The translations under genes and the position numbers were made by a program. From Algoriphagus sediminis (GTDB taxonomy: Bacteria > Bacteroidota > Bacteroidia > Cytophagales > Cyclobacteriaceae), in assembly GCF_030403435.1 (NCBI RefSeq), contig NZ_JAUEPH010000002.1, forward strand, positions 620,001 through 684,000: a DNA stretch of 64,000 bases, given 5' to 3'. Each line of letters opens with the position of its first letter. Within the stretch, counting starts at the first letter, position 1. Positions 16,637-27,500 of the stretch are shown piece by piece. The notes under the pieces were generated by a model. The model was not told where the DNA came from and did not search any database. It saw nothing but the letters and a program-made list of their open reading frames with translations.

Positions 16637-18196
16637 ATGAAAAAATTCTTTCTTTTTCTTTTGGCCATAATAGTAGTTGGTGTTTTCTCGGTCACCATTT
16701 ATGGTTTTTTTCAATTTAAGGATCGGCACGAAGGCTATTGGCTTGATTTAACTCTGAAGAGTTCTAATCCAGGTGAGGTTAAATCCGGCTTTGCCAAAGT
16801 TGATATCAGCCCGGAAATTACTGAGACATGGATTGATGTCAATGGAGATGCTCAGTTCAATGCTGAAGATGGGGATACCTTTGACGACGTCAATGGTAAT
16901 GGAAAATTCGATGCAGTTTGGTTAGCAGGTTTTCAGAATTCCAGAGCAGCTCAATCCATTTTAGATCCTCTTTGGGCTAGGGCGATGGTTTTGGATGACG
17001 GTCAAAATCAAATTGCCATATGTGTTATCGATATGATCGGGTTTGGAAATGATGAGGTAATCACTACCCGAAAGATGATTCAGGAAAGTGTTCCAGAACT
17101 GGATTATGTAATTATTTCCAGTACACATGTACATTCATCACCAGATTTGATGGGGATGTGGGGGCCTTCAGAATATGAAAGAGGGGTCGACCCAAAGTAC
17201 CTTGAAAAGGTTCAAGAGGGAATTGAGTTGGCAGTAACTGAAGCTTTTAAGTCTCGAGTCCCAGCCAAGTTTAAATTTGCGATTGAGGAAGAAAAATTGA
17301 AGCCATTAGTTGGTGATACCCGAGATCCACAAGTTTTCGATTCTTCACTTAAGTTAATGCAGGTTATAAATAAAAAAACTGATGAAACTCTTGGGACATT
17401 AATGAACTGGGGGAATCATCCAGAAACACTGTGGCTGGAGAATATCAAGGTGAGTTCGGATTTTGCTGATCCATGGCGAAATATGGTAGAATCAGGGATT
17501 GTGGTTGGAGATAGTACTTTGATGGATGGGGTAGGAGGTGTTGCCATTTTTTTAAATGGGGCTGTGGGAGGCTTGATGACTACACATCCATCCATGGAAG
17601 TTACTGACCCCTTCTCTGGAGGATCTTTTCAATACCAGGATGTAAATAAAATTATGGCTCAGGGAAGAGCTTTGGCGAAAGCTACACTTGAAACACTTTC
17701 TGATTCCTCGGTAACAACTATTGAGGAACTCAATCTCAATGTAAGAGCGAAAAGTCTCGAATTAAAGATGGATAATCAACTTTTCCATTTAGCAGCTTTC
17801 CTGGGGATTTTTGATAGGGGGTTCACCAAGTGGAAGCATATTCGATCAGAAGTCTCTGCCTGGACACTGGGGCCAGCCACTTTTGTGCATGTTCCTGGTG
17901 AGCTTTATCCAGAAATTCTTCATGGAGGGGTGGAGTCTCCTGAAGGTGCAGATTATACCATCGAACCACAGGAGGTACCCGCTATCCAAACAATGATTCA
18001 AGGGGAATTCAAATTTTTTGGTGGAATTTCTAATGACATGATTGGATATATAGTACCCAAATCACAATGGGATGTGAATCCTCCATTTACCTACGGGTAC
18101 GAATCTAGACCTTATGGAGAAATCAACTCCCTTGGGCCGGAAACGGCCCCAGCCATTCACAGAGCGGTACTTGAAGTCCTAAATGACTTAAAGTAA
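16637..18196 (+). CDS. Neutral/alkaline ceramidase-like secreted or membrane-anchored hydrolase
   Basis: The 519-residue protein begins with a single hydrophobic segment (residues 4-26), either a signal peptide or an anchor. Recognisable ceramidase-N blocks are SGFAKVDISP, LDPLWARAMVLDD, the metal and nucleophile region STHVHSSPD (the family has THTHSGP), and NWGNHPETLW. Neutral ceramidases release fatty acid from ceramide, but bacterial relatives include enzymes of unknown substrate. An unusual insert at about residues 69-97 contains DVNGDAQFNAEDGD and DDVNGNGKFD, which look like EF-hand calcium loops or dockerin-like repeats. The gene ends before a bidirectional terminator at 18225-18255. 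Confidence 0.75.
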   Translation: MKKFFLFLLAIIVVGVFSVTIYGFFQFKDRHEGYWLDLTLKSSNPGEVKSGFAKVDISPEITETWIDVNGDAQFNAEDGDTFDDVNGNGKFDAVWLAGFQNSRAAQSILDPLWARAMVLDDGQNQIAICVIDMIGFGNDEVITTRKMIQESVPELDYVIISSTHVHSSPDLMGMWGPSEYERGVDPKYLEKVQEGIELAVTEAFKSRVPAKFKFAIEEEKLKPLVGDTRDPQVFDSSLKLMQVINKKTDETLGTLMNWGNHPETLWLENIKVSSDFADPWRNMVESGIVVGDSTLMDGVGGVAIFLNGAVGGLMTTHPSMEVTDPFSGGSFQYQDVNKIMAQGRALAKATLETLSDSSVTTIEELNLNVRAKSLELKMDNQLFHLAAFLGIFDRGFTKWKHIRSEVSAWTLGPATFVHVPGELYPEILHGGVESPEGADYTIEPQEVPAIQTMIQGEFKFFGGISNDMIGYIVPKSQWDVNPPFTYGYESRPYGEINSLGPETAPAIHRAVLEVLNDLK

Positions 18197-18224
18197 ATTC
18201 CAGAAGATATTTAGAGAAATCAAT

Positions 18225-18255
18225 AAAAAAAGCTCCTCGATTGAGGAGCTTTTTT
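18225..18255. terminator. Bidirectional intrinsic terminator
   Basis: A-run, perfect 8-bp stem AGCTCCTC/GAGGAGCT with loop GATT, then a T-run. It lies between the convergent ceramidase-like gene and the cyclophilin gene, whose stop codon falls at the end of the T-run. The A/T tracts on both sides let it act in either direction. Confidence 0.85.
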
Positions 18256-18691
18256 ATTCTTCGCTGATGGTTATTTTTTCAATTTTATCACCAGCTCTAA
18301 TGTCATCAATCACATCCAAGCCTTCCACCACTTTACCGAAGCAGGTGTGATTTCTATCGAGGTGAGCGGTATTGTCTCTGCTGTGACAAATAAAGAATTG
18401 AGAGCCTCCTGTATTTCGTCCGGCGTGAGCCATGGATAAAACACCCCGATCATGATATTGATTTTCCCGGTCAAGTTCACAGTCAATTACATACCCCGGA
18501 CCTCCAGTGCCATTGCCTTTGGGACAACCACCCTGAATTACAAAATTAGGGATGACTCTGTGGAAAGTGAGCCCATCATAAAAGCCCTTTTCAGCCAGAT
18601 CTGTAAAATTCTTTACGGTGTTAGGTGCGTCCTTTTCATAGAACTCTACCTTCATGGTTCCTTTTTCGGTTACTATTTCAGCTGTTTTCAT
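18254..18691 (-). CDS. Cyclophilin-type peptidyl-prolyl cis-trans isomerase
   Basis: The compact 145-residue cyclophilin has [13 protein letters not shown] (active-site Arg and Phe), GGSQFFICH, and [16 protein letters not shown]. It catalyses cis-trans isomerisation of Pro peptide bonds. There is no signal peptide, so it is cytoplasmic. The size matches the shortest bacterial PpiB-type proteins. It lies downstream of pckA but is separated from it by a strong terminator, so it probably has its own promoter in the A/T-rich region 18692-18770. Confidence 0.93.
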   Translation of the reverse strand: MKTAEIVTEKGTMKVEFYEKDAPNTVKNFTDLAEKGFYDGLTFHRVIPNFVIQGGCPKGNGTGGPGYVIDCELDRENQYHDRGVLSMAHAGRNTGGSQFFICHSRDNTAHLDRNHTCFGKVVEGLDVIDDIRAGDKIEKITISEE

Positions 18692-18770
18692 TTGGTTATA
18701 TAAAAAGTCAAATAAAGATTATTATGACAAAAATAGGGGAAGCTACTTTGTATTCTGTACCGCAAATAAA

Positions 18771-18796
18771 AAAAGGAGTGATATTTCACTCCTTTT
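18771..18796 (-). terminator. Intrinsic terminator of pckA
   Basis: Perfect 10-bp stem AAAAGGAGTG/CACTCCTTTT around the loop ATATTT, just after the pckA stop. On the minus strand the hairpin is followed by a T-run. Confidence 0.85.
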
Positions 18797-18801
18797 AGAA
18801 A

Positions 18802-20403
18802 CTAAATTTTAGGTTCTCCTTTTAAAATATCCTCGGAAGCCTGGCTTTCGAATTTCTTGAAGTTTTCGACGAAGGCTTTCGCTAAATCCTGAGCCTGTTT
18901 ATCGTAAGCCTGGACATCAGACCAAGTATTCCTAGGATTCAATACTTCTGAAGGAACATTCGGACAGCTTTGTGGGACTTCCACACCAAATACCGGGTGC
19001 TCTTTGAATTCCACTTTATCGAGCTGATTTTCCAGTGCTGCCGTGATCATGGCTCGCGTATAGGAAAGTTTCATTCTTGAGCCTACTCCGTAAACCCCTC
19101 CAGTCCAGCCTGTGTTGATGAGCCAGACATTGACATCTTGTTCTTCCATTTTTTGACCAAAAAGCTTAGCATATTCAGTAGCATGAAGTGGAAGAAAAGC
19201 TGCTCCAAAGCAAGCTGAAAAGGTCAATTTAGGCTCAGTGACACCCATTTCTGTTCCTGCAACTTTTGCTGTGTATCCAGAAATAAAGTGGTACATAGCC
19301 TGACTTTTGTTGAGCTTGGAGATGGGTGGTATCACTCCAAAAGCATCAGCTGTTAGGAAAAAGATATTCTTAGGAACTCCTGCTATCGATGGGATAATGG
19401 CATTTGCTATGTGATCAATAGGATATGCAGTTCTCGTATTTTCCGTGACAGATGAGTTCGAATAGTCAACCTCACGAGTGCCAGGTTTAAATCTTGTATT
19501 TTCTACAATTGCTCCAAATTTAATCGCATCCCAAATTTCAGGCTCCTTTTCTCTCGAAAGGTCAATGGCTTTTGCGTAGCACCCACCTTCAAAGTTGAAA
19601 ACAGAGTTTTGGGTCCATCCGTGCTCATCATCACCTATTAAATTTCGATTCGGGTCGGCTGACAAAGTGGTTTTCCCAGTTCCGGAAAGCCCAAAAAATA
19701 TTGCCGTGTCTCCTTCTTTACCAACATTTGCAGAGCAATGCATGGATAGGATATTCTTTTCATGCGGAAGGATAAAATTCAGGACAGAGAAAATACCCTT
19801 TTTCATTTCACCTGCATATCCGGTCCCTCCAATGATAATCATTCGCCTGGTCATGTCGAGGATTGCGAAATTTTCATTTCGTGTACCATCCTCGCTAGGG
19901 TTTGCTTTGAACTCTGGAGCACAAAGAATAGTAAAATCAGGCTCAAACTTCTCAAGTTCTTCCTTTTCAGGCCTGAGGAACATGTTATGGCAAAACAAGT
20001 TATGCCATGCCCAAGTATTCACCACCCGTAAATTCAAACGATGATTTGGATCTGCCCCGGCATAAGCATCCCGAACAAATAATTCCTGTGAACTTAAATA
20101 GTCTTTCATTTTATTCATCAGGGATTCAAATTTTTCCGAATCAAAGGGGATGTTAATGTCATCCCACCAAACGGAGTCTTTGGTCTTTTCATCCAAAACA
20201 ATAAAGCGATCCTTTGGGGACCGCCCTGTAAACTTTCCAGTATCCGCCATTAATGCGCCAGTGGAGGTGAGTTGTCCTTCACCACGCTCCAGCGACCGCT
20301 CAACTAGGGCCGCTGGAGGTAGGTTGAAGTACAATTTTTTGCTTGTTGAAAAGCTCAGATAATCTAATGGTGAAGCGTTGGCTTCCAGAACTTCGTTCTG
20401 CAT
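18802..20403 (-). CDS. pckA: Phosphoenolpyruvate carboxykinase (ATP)
   Basis: The 533-residue enzyme shows the family's P-loop [14 protein letters not shown], the [10 protein letters not shown] metal-binding segment, [10 protein letters not shown] near the N-terminus and NTGWTGG. It converts oxaloacetate to PEP with ATP, the gateway to gluconeogenesis, in the cytoplasm. The length and motifs are typical of the ATP-dependent type, not the GTP type. It is a single-gene unit with its own terminator and a candidate promoter at 20440-20474, consistent with regulation by carbon source. Confidence 0.97.
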   Translation of the reverse strand: MQNEVLEANASPLDYLSFSTSKKLYFNLPPAALVERSLERGEGQLTSTGALMADTGKFTGRSPKDRFIVLDEKTKDSVWWDDINIPFDSEKFESLMNKMKDYLSSQELFVRDAYAGADPNHRLNLRVVNTWAWHNLFCHNMFLRPEKEELEKFEPDFTILCAPEFKANPSEDGTRNENFAILDMTRRMIIIGGTGYAGEMKKGIFSVLNFILPHEKNILSMHCSANVGKEGDTAIFFGLSGTGKTTLSADPNRNLIGDDEHGWTQNSVFNFEGGCYAKAIDLSREKEPEIWDAIKFGAIVENTRFKPGTREVDYSNSSVTENTRTAYPIDHIANAIIPSIAGVPKNIFFLTADAFGVIPPISKLNKSQAMYHFISGYTAKVAGTEMGVTEPKLTFSACFGAAFLPLHATEYAKLFGQKMEEQDVNVWLINTGWTGGVYGVGSRMKLSYTRAMITAALENQLDKVEFKEHPVFGVEVPQSCPNVPSEVLNPRNTWSDVQAYDKQAQDLAKAFVENFKKFESQASEDILKGEPKI

Positions 20404-20439
20404 AAATATTTGGGTTTACAAATCTGAAAATTGTCTACA

Positions 20440-20474
20440 CAAAAGTAAGTAAAAGGACTTTTCCACCTAACAAA
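20440..20474 (-). promoter_or_regulatory. Candidate promoter for pckA
   Basis: Minus-strand TACTTTTG (20440-20447) matches TAnnTTTG, with TTTG (20471-20474) 23 bases upstream, slightly longer than ideal. The -7 element is 37 bases before the pckA ATG. Confidence 0.4.
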
Positions 20475-20671
20475 AAAATGCCTTTATTTTGTCGCGTAAT
20501 CGATTACGAACAAAAATCAGAAGAAAATATGCCTTATGTCATATTTCTTGGTTTTGATGAAATTTTAGTATTCCTTTTTCTAGCTTATTCAGCCGTTTCT
20601 GTAGTTTTTTTCGGTAAATCTTCAAAATCGGTTATCATTGTAAATCTAATTTTACCCAAAAATTAAATTCA

Positions 20672-22237
20672 TTGGAAAATCTGAAAACTTCAGAGTTTGA
20701 TGGACCTACCATGTTTGGCCACCCAAAAGGCCTGATGACTCTATTCTTTACCGAAATGTGGGAGAGGTTTAGCTACTACGGTATGCGGGCTCTCCTAATT
20801 TTATTTATGACCACTGCCATTGTAGATGGAGGTTTGGGCTTTGATGATAAAACATCCGGAGCCATTTATGGCCTCTACACCATGGGTGTTTATCTATTGG
20901 CTTTACCTGGAGGATGGCTTGCTGACCGGCTTTTTGGCTTAAAGAAATCAGTATGGTATGGCGGAATTATCATCGCCTTGGGTCACTTTACCATGGCTTT
21001 GCCTGGCGTATCAAACCTGATTTCAGGAGAAGGGCATGAGGCCAAAGTGGCATTGACCTCTTTAGACACCACTTCATTCTTTTTGGGACTAATTCTGATT
21101 GTTTTGGGAACTGGGCTTTTGAAGCCAAATATTAGTTCCATTGTCGGTCAGTTATATAAACCTGGAAGTTCGAAAAGAGATGCAGGCTTCTCAATTTTCT
21201 ATATGGGAATTAATATTGGTGCTCTGATCGCCCCGATCGCTTGTAGTACCTTGGCTGAGTATGACTGGCACCTCGGTTTTGGCTTAGCCGGCCTAGGTAT
21301 GGTTTTCGGCTTGATTCAGTATAAAGCCACCGCAAAGTCTCTTGAAGGCTATGGAGAAAGCCCGGAGGTTCAAACAGAACAAGAAATCGCTTCACAGAAA
21401 AAGCTAAAATCCTTGGTAACCTGGATTGGTATTGCCTTGGTCGGAGTGGTTTTGTTTCTTTTTTCAGGGCTGATTTCTTTTGAAGCCACAGCAATTGCCG
21501 GGGCTTCCGGTTATACTATTGCAGCGGTCGCATTTGGATATTTAGGCTATGTGATCCTTTTCGGAGGTTTATCCAAAGGAGATAAGAATAAAGTTGGGGT
21601 GATAGCTATTCTGTTTTTATTCTCTGCCATGTTCTGGTCGGGATTTGAGCAGGCGGGAAGTACCTTAAATCTTTTTGCTGAGCGCTTTACTGATCGTACG
21701 GTTTTTGGATGGGAAATTCCTACGGGCTATTTCCAGTCTATCAACAGTATGTTTATCATTCTTTTTGCTCCGTTTTTTGGAGCCATGTGGGTGTGGTTAG
21801 GTAGGCGACATTTAGAACCTAGCTCTCCAATGAAATTTACTTTTGGTTTGCTTCTTCTGGGCATTGGCTTCTTTGTGATGTATTTCGCAGCAAAGATTGC
21901 TGCTTCAGGGGATTTGGCTGCCCCATTTTGGTTGATTTTGACTTATATGCTTCACACTTTCGGGGAATTGAGTTTGTCACCTGTTGGTTTGAGTTTGGTG
22001 ACAAAGCTGGCCCCAAAAGGCTATGGGGGTCAAATGATGGGCATTTGGTTCCTATCTGTATCTCTTGGAAATCTTATTGCGGGCTTAATAGCCGGAGAAG
22101 CAAGTGGAGGAACAGATGAAGCGCTTGCCAGAATGCCAGATCAGTACATGCTGATTGTTTACACAGTAATTGGATCGGCCGTCCTTTTATTCTTGCTAAA
22201 ACCAATAATTCGGAAAATGATGGGAGAGGTTCATTAA
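20672..22237 (+). CDS. POT/PTR family proton-coupled peptide transporter
   Basis: The 521-residue protein has about 12-14 membrane helices. Its N-terminal FFTEMWERFSYYGMRALL carries the ExxER proton-coupling motif of the POT family. FYMGINIGALIAP and the late FGELSLSPVGLSLVTKLAP are also characteristic. It imports di- and tripeptides with protons. The start at 20672 is TTG; the next ATG (20711, MFGHPKG) would remove 13 residues but keep the transporter intact. It ends at a strong terminator. Confidence 0.92.
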   Translation: MENLKTSEFDGPTMFGHPKGLMTLFFTEMWERFSYYGMRALLILFMTTAIVDGGLGFDDKTSGAIYGLYTMGVYLLALPGGWLADRLFGLKKSVWYGGIIIALGHFTMALPGVSNLISGEGHEAKVALTSLDTTSFFLGLILIVLGTGLLKPNISSIVGQLYKPGSSKRDAGFSIFYMGINIGALIAPIACSTLAEYDWHLGFGLAGLGMVFGLIQYKATAKSLEGYGESPEVQTEQEIASQKKLKSLVTWIGIALVGVVLFLFSGLISFEATAIAGASGYTIAAVAFGYLGYVILFGGLSKGDKNKVGVIAILFLFSAMFWSGFEQAGSTLNLFAERFTDRTVFGWEIPTGYFQSINSMFIILFAPFFGAMWVWLGRRHLEPSSPMKFTFGLLLLGIGFFVMYFAAKIAASGDLAAPFWLILTYMLHTFGELSLSPVGLSLVTKLAPKGYGGQMMGIWFLSVSLGNLIAGLIAGEASGGTDEALARMPDQYMLIVYTVIGSAVLLFLLKPIIRKMMGEVH

Positions 22238-22250
22238 TCCTCCTAAAGCT

Positions 22251-22279
22251 AAAAAGCCCCAATTCTGGGGCTTTTTTTT
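22251..22279 (+). terminator. Intrinsic terminator of the POT transporter gene
   Basis: AAAAAGCCCC/GGGGCTTTTTTTT stem with loop AATTCT, 14 bases after the stop. It may also serve the TetR gene that ends at 22282 on the other strand. Confidence 0.85.
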
Positions 22280-22281
22280 GT

Positions 22282-22977
22282 CTAGAATAAACTTCCTTGA
22301 ACCGTCACGGGCTTACTGGCCTGAACGGTGCCTTTGAGCATATCCTTAATTAATTTAAGGTATCCCTTTTCCCAATTCTCATCGTTTATTTTGATTTCCT
22401 TTTCTTCATAGCCTATCGGACCCCGGAGCTTCTCGTATCCAATCATCATACTCCAAATAGCATAAAAGGTGATTTCGGGCTGTAGTTCTGGCCTGATGCT
22501 TCCATCTTTAATTCCTTGGCTTATCATTCGAATTCCAAGCTTAGCAGGATCATGATGCGTTTCCAGAAGCTTTTGGAATTGCTCACTTTCTAAAATCCGA
22601 GGGTGAATTGAATCTCTTTTAGATGGATCGTTGTACTTTTTTAGTAGGTCCAGAAAATCCACAATGGAATCAAAGTAGACCTGATTTGCTTTGGCAAAGG
22701 AGGATACCGATGTGAATAGGTCGCAAACCTGATCTAAACCGCTTTGTCCCTTTTTGCGAATCACTTCTTTGAAAACCTCTTTAAATTGGTCAAAAGCTCT
22801 TCTGGTTAAAGCAAGATATAGGTCCTCTTTATTCTTAAAATAAAAATAGGTCAACCCTTTACTTATTCCTGCCTCTTTTGCCACATCTTCCATTCGGGTG
22901 GCCTGATAACCTTTGCTCGTGAAGAGGCTTGCTGCCGCTTCAAGGATGACTTTTTCCTTATTCTTTTCTGAAGGCAT
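22282..22977 (-). CDS. TetR/AcrR family transcriptional regulator
   Basis: The 231-residue protein has a typical N-terminal TetR helix-turn-helix (LEAAASLFTSKGYQATRMEDVAKEAGISKGLTYFYFKNKEDLY, about residues 10-55 in separate helices) and a helical ligand-binding domain. It would repress target genes until a small molecule binds. Its neighbours, a convergent peptide transporter and tyrS, do not reveal the target. Its own upstream region (22978-23106) may hold the operator, but I found no clear palindrome. Confidence 0.9.
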   Translation of the reverse strand: MPSEKNKEKVILEAAASLFTSKGYQATRMEDVAKEAGISKGLTYFYFKNKEDLYLALTRRAFDQFKEVFKEVIRKKGQSGLDQVCDLFTSVSSFAKANQVYFDSIVDFLDLLKKYNDPSKRDSIHPRILESEQFQKLLETHHDPAKLGIRMISQGIKDGSIRPELQPEITFYAIWSMMIGYEKLRGPIGYEEKEIKINDENWEKGYLKLIKDMLKGTVQASKPVTVQGSLF

Positions 22978-23106
22978 AGGTTTAAATAGTGTATTTTTTG
23001 AAAAATTAAATTTCGGTCAAAAACCTCAATACGTCATCAAAGTAATGATTTTTGTCGAAATATGACTCTTTTTACTTACGAGTTTTACAACAAAATTGAC
23101 CAAGGG

Positions 23107-24399
23107 TTAATTCACTTCTAGGATGAAGTAGTTCTTTTTGCCTTTTTGAATCAAGATATATTTTTCTTGTAGCAGGTCGGCCTTGAAATCAGCATTTGGA
23201 TCCTGAATCTTTGTTTTATTTATACTTACCCCACCTCCTTGAATCATCTTTCTGGCTTCCCCTTTGGAGGAGAAAACCAAGCCTTGGCTTACCTCGCCAA
23301 AAAGGTCAAGATTTGTATTGATTGATTCAAAATCTGATTTACTGACTTTCGCTTGAGGAACTCCTTCAAAAACTTGGAGGAAGGTACGCTCGTCAAGTGA
23401 TGCCAATTCTTCTGTGGAAGATTTTCCAAATAAAATCTGTGAGGCTTTCACTGCCATCGCCAATTCCTGATCTCCATGGACCATTTTTGTTATGGATTCG
23501 GCAATTTGTTTTTGAAGAATTCTCAAATGCGGTGCCTCAGCATGTTTTGACTCTAGGTCTAATATGGTTTCCTGATCAAGAGTAGTAAAAATCCGAATGT
23601 ATTTAGAAGCATCTTCATCACTCACGTTCAGCCAAAACTGATAAAAAGCATAGGGTGACGTTTTTTCAGGGTCAAGCCAGACCGATCCACTTTCAGTTTT
23701 ACCAAACTTGGAGCCATCAGCCTTAGTAATTAAAGGTACGGTAAGGGCATATGCTGATCCTCCGCCCATTCTTCGGATGAGCTCAGTTCCGGTAACAATA
23801 TTTCCCCATTGATCTGAACCGCCTAACTGAACCGAGCAGTTTTCATTCTTCCAGAGATGGTAGAAATCATAGCCTTGAATAAGTTGGTAAGAGAATTCCG
23901 TGAATGAAAGGCCATTACCATCCTCTAACCTTCTTTTAACACTATCCTTGCCCATCATGTAATTTACGGTGATGTGCTTACCCACTTCTCTGATGAAGTC
24001 CAGGAAGCTAAATTCAGACATCCAGTCATAGTTATTTACAAGGACAGCATGGTTTTTGGCTTCAGCCGAAAAATCAAGAAACTTTGCCAGTTGTGCCTTG
24101 ATGCACTCAATGTTATGATCCAAGGTTTCTTTAGACAGTAAATTTCGCTCAGCAGATTTAAAAGATGGATCACCGATCATTCCAGTAGCCCCTCCAACCA
24201 AAGCATAAGGCCTATGACCAGCTCTCTGAAAGTGAAGTAATGTCATGACCCCAACCAAATGTCCAATATGTAAGGAATCGGCTGTCGGATCAAAGCCAAG
24301 GTATGCTGAGGTCATCCCTGAACTTAGTTGATCTTCTATTCCAGGTGTCATGTCTTGGAGCATTCCTCTCCACTTCAATTCTTCAATAAAGGAGTTCAT
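23107..24399 (-). CDS. tyrS: Tyrosyl-tRNA synthetase
   Basis: The 430-residue class I synthetase shows the HIGH motif (HIGHLVG), the KMSKS-equivalent KFGKT, the tyrosine pocket [19 protein letters not shown], and a C-terminal S4 RNA-binding domain (residues about 355-430). It charges tRNA-Tyr. It is the TyrS1 type of normal length. A TATATTTG promoter element lies at 24426-24433. No T-box leader is visible, as expected outside Firmicutes. Confidence 0.97.
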   Translation of the reverse strand: MNSFIEELKWRGMLQDMTPGIEDQLSSGMTSAYLGFDPTADSLHIGHLVGVMTLLHFQRAGHRPYALVGGATGMIGDPSFKSAERNLLSKETLDHNIECIKAQLAKFLDFSAEAKNHAVLVNNYDWMSEFSFLDFIREVGKHITVNYMMGKDSVKRRLEDGNGLSFTEFSYQLIQGYDFYHLWKNENCSVQLGGSDQWGNIVTGTELIRRMGGGSAYALTVPLITKADGSKFGKTESGSVWLDPEKTSPYAFYQFWLNVSDEDASKYIRIFTTLDQETILDLESKHAEAPHLRILQKQIAESITKMVHGDQELAMAVKASQILFGKSSTEELASLDERTFLQVFEGVPQAKVSKSDFESINTNLDLFGEVSQGLVFSSKGEARKMIQGGGVSINKTKIQDPNADFKADLLQEKYILIQKGKKNYFILEVN

Positions 24400-24425
24400 T
24401 CGATTGATTCGGCTTTTTCAGTGCG

Positions 24426-24457
24426 CAAATATAGCCTAGGTAATTTGCTAATTGAAA
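24426..24457 (-). promoter_or_regulatory. Candidate promoter for tyrS
   Basis: Minus-strand TATATTTG (24426-24433) matches the -7 consensus and a TTTC (24454-24457) lies 20 bases upstream, one base from the TTTG consensus. It is 27 bases before the ATG. Confidence 0.45.
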
Positions 24458-24568
24458 TCATTGTCCGGGAGATTCTAATTACTTTTGACACCGAACCCGT
24501 TTATGTAATATAAATGCAATAATGTTGTATTTATTAATTTAATTTATTCCGTAACCATAAATTGAAAT

Positions 24569-27500
24569 ATGAAAAAAATTTATTCGGCTATTGCCATGTC
24601 CTTTCTTGTTTTAAATGGCTTATTGGCACAAGAAAACCTAAAATGGCTGAGATATTCTTCCATTTCACCCGATGGAACTCAAATAGCTTTTACCTATAAG
24701 GGGGATTTATATTCTGTTCCGAGTCAGGGCGGGGAAGCCAGACAGCTGACATTTCATGAAGCACATGATTATATGCCCGTTTGGAGTAAGGACAGCCAGC
24801 AAATAGCGTTTGCTTCAGATCGGTATGGGAATTTTGACATTTTTGTAATGGATGCTTTAGGCGGCTCCGCCACCAGGCTGACTTTTCACTCAAATGACGA
24901 GACCCCATATAGTTTCTCAGCAGATAATGAGTCAGTAATTTTTGGAGGGGTCCGAATGGATATAGCAGAACACAGGCAGCATCCTTCCAGGTCCATGACA
25001 GAGCTTTATCAGGTGCCAAAGTCAGGTGGTAGAGTAGATCAGGTTTGGACCATCCCTGCGGAATATGTCCAAAGCAATTCGGAGGGAACCAAAATGCTCT
25101 ATCATGATAAAAAAGGCGGGGAGAACGAGTGGAGAAAGCATCACGAATCAAGTATCGCAAGGGACATTTGGATGTATGACTCTTCGAATGGGACGCATAC
25201 TATGTTGACAGATTTTTATGGAGAAGATCGAAATCCAGTTTTTTCTCCTGACGAATCTGAAATGTATTATCTAAGTGAGCAGGAAGGAGATTTCAATGTC
25301 TTTGCAAAATCACTTACTGGAAATTCAACACCGATGTCTTTGACAAATTTTGAAGGCTTCCCAGTAAGATTCCTTTCCATTTCTCAACAAGGAAAAATGG
25401 CCTTTAGCTATGATGGAGAGCTTTACACCTTAGAAAAAGGACAATCTCCACAAAAGGTATCTGTAACAATCCGTACGCAAGATGGTGCAAACGCAGATCG
25501 CTTCATTTCAATAAATGGCGGAGTTCAGGAAATGTCCATTGCTCCGAACGGAAAAGAAATAGCTTTCGTGGCCAGAGGTGAGGTTTTCGTGACCTCTGTG
25601 GACGGTACAATGACAAAGCAAATATCCAAGTCTCCAGAGCAGGAGAAGTTTGTAGAGTTCGCCCCAGATGGAAAGTCAATCTACTATGCTAGTGAGCGTG
25701 ATGAGCGCTGGCAGATTTTTAAAGCAGAAATCAAACGTGAAGAAGAGCCTTTTTTCTTTGCCTCCACCCTAATCGAGGAAACTCCTGTCCTGGATATAGA
25801 AGGAGAAGCATATTTGCCTAAGCTTTCTCCAGATGGGAAGAAAATGGCTTATATAGAAGACAGAAAGAATTTAATGATTTATGATCTTCAGAGTGGATCA
25901 AAAGTACGATTGCTGTCTTCGGATGAACTCTTCCACATGAGAGATGGTGATCAGTATTTTACCTGGAGTCCCGATAGCAAGTGGCTTTTGGCTACTTACC
26001 GCCCAACGATGGTGAACTCTGAAGTTGTACTCTTAGATGCTTCTGGGGAGCAGGAGATGAAGAAGCTGACTCGAAGTGGGTATTCTGATTCCAGCCCAAC
26101 TTGGGTAAACGATGGTAAGCAAATGCTTTGGTTTTCTAATCGGGATGGTTTGAGAAGTTATGCTACGAGTGGTCGAAGTGAATTGGATGTGTATACGATG
26201 TTCTTCGAACAAGAAGCCTGGGATAAGTTTAATCTTTCAGAGGAGGAGTTTAAGCTGATGAAGGAGATCGAAAAAGCCAATAAACCCGATGAAAAGAAGG
26301 AAGATGATGAGGAAGATAAAGAAGAAAAGGTAAAAGATCTCACCTTTGATTTAGATGATATTGATGATAGGAAAGCAAGGTTAACTATTCATAGCTCCAG
26401 GCTTACTGATGCAGTTTTGTCTAAGGATGGGGAAAAACTTTACTATTTGGCCTCTTTTGAAAAGGGCTATAATCTATGGAGTACAAATCTTAGAACTAAA
26501 GAAACTAAGCAAGAATTGTCCTTGAATGCTGGCTATGCGAGTTTATCCTGGGATAAAGAAAAAGAAAACTTATTCCTTGTGAATGGAGGTTCAATCTCGA
26601 AAATCAATCCGAGCAGTATGAAAAGGGAGACGGTTAAAATTTCAGGTGAGATGAAGTTTGACAAGACTGCTGAGTTCCAATATATGTTTGATCATGTTTG
26701 GTTAAGGACAGATGGGATATTTTATACTCCTGATATGCATGGAGTGGATTGGGAACAGCTAAAGTCAGATTATGAAAAGTACCTACCATATATTGGAAAT
26801 AGCTATGAATTTTCAGAAATGATTTCTGAGCTTCTAGGGGAACTGAATGCCTCTCACACTGGAGCGCGATATTCAAGAAACGTAAGTATGCCCGACCAGA
26901 CCGCAGCTTTAGGGATTTTCTGGGACTATGGATTTGAAGGTGATGGAATCAAAATCACTGAGGTTATTGAAGGTGGTCCTTTGGACAAAGCTAATTTAGA
27001 TGTCTCAGAAGGGATGATCATTACTAAAATTAATGGAAACCCGATTACAGCTGATAAGGATTTTGCACAAATGCTAAACAGAATTTCTGGAGATTTAACC
27101 CTTCTAGAGCTTTCTAATGACTCTGGATCCATTTCAGAGATCACTGTAAAGCCAATTTCACTAGGTGAGGAAAATCGATTACTCTATAAAAGATGGGTAA
27201 AAATGAACCAGAGGGAAGTAGAAGAGAAATCTGGGGGTAAGCTCGGCTATGTACACATTCCTGGGATGAGTGATGGTCCATATAGAGATATGTATGAGGA
27301 AATGATGGGTAAATACCATGATGCTGATGCAGTGATTGTGGATACCCGTTTCAATGGAGGTGGGGATTTAGTGGCAGATTTGGCCATGTTTTTCACAGGT
27401 GAAAAATTTCTCACATATGCTACCGAAGAAAGGGCAGTTGGGTATGAACCAACAGCAAGATGGACTAAACCAACCCTGGCCATGTTTAACGAAGCGAATT

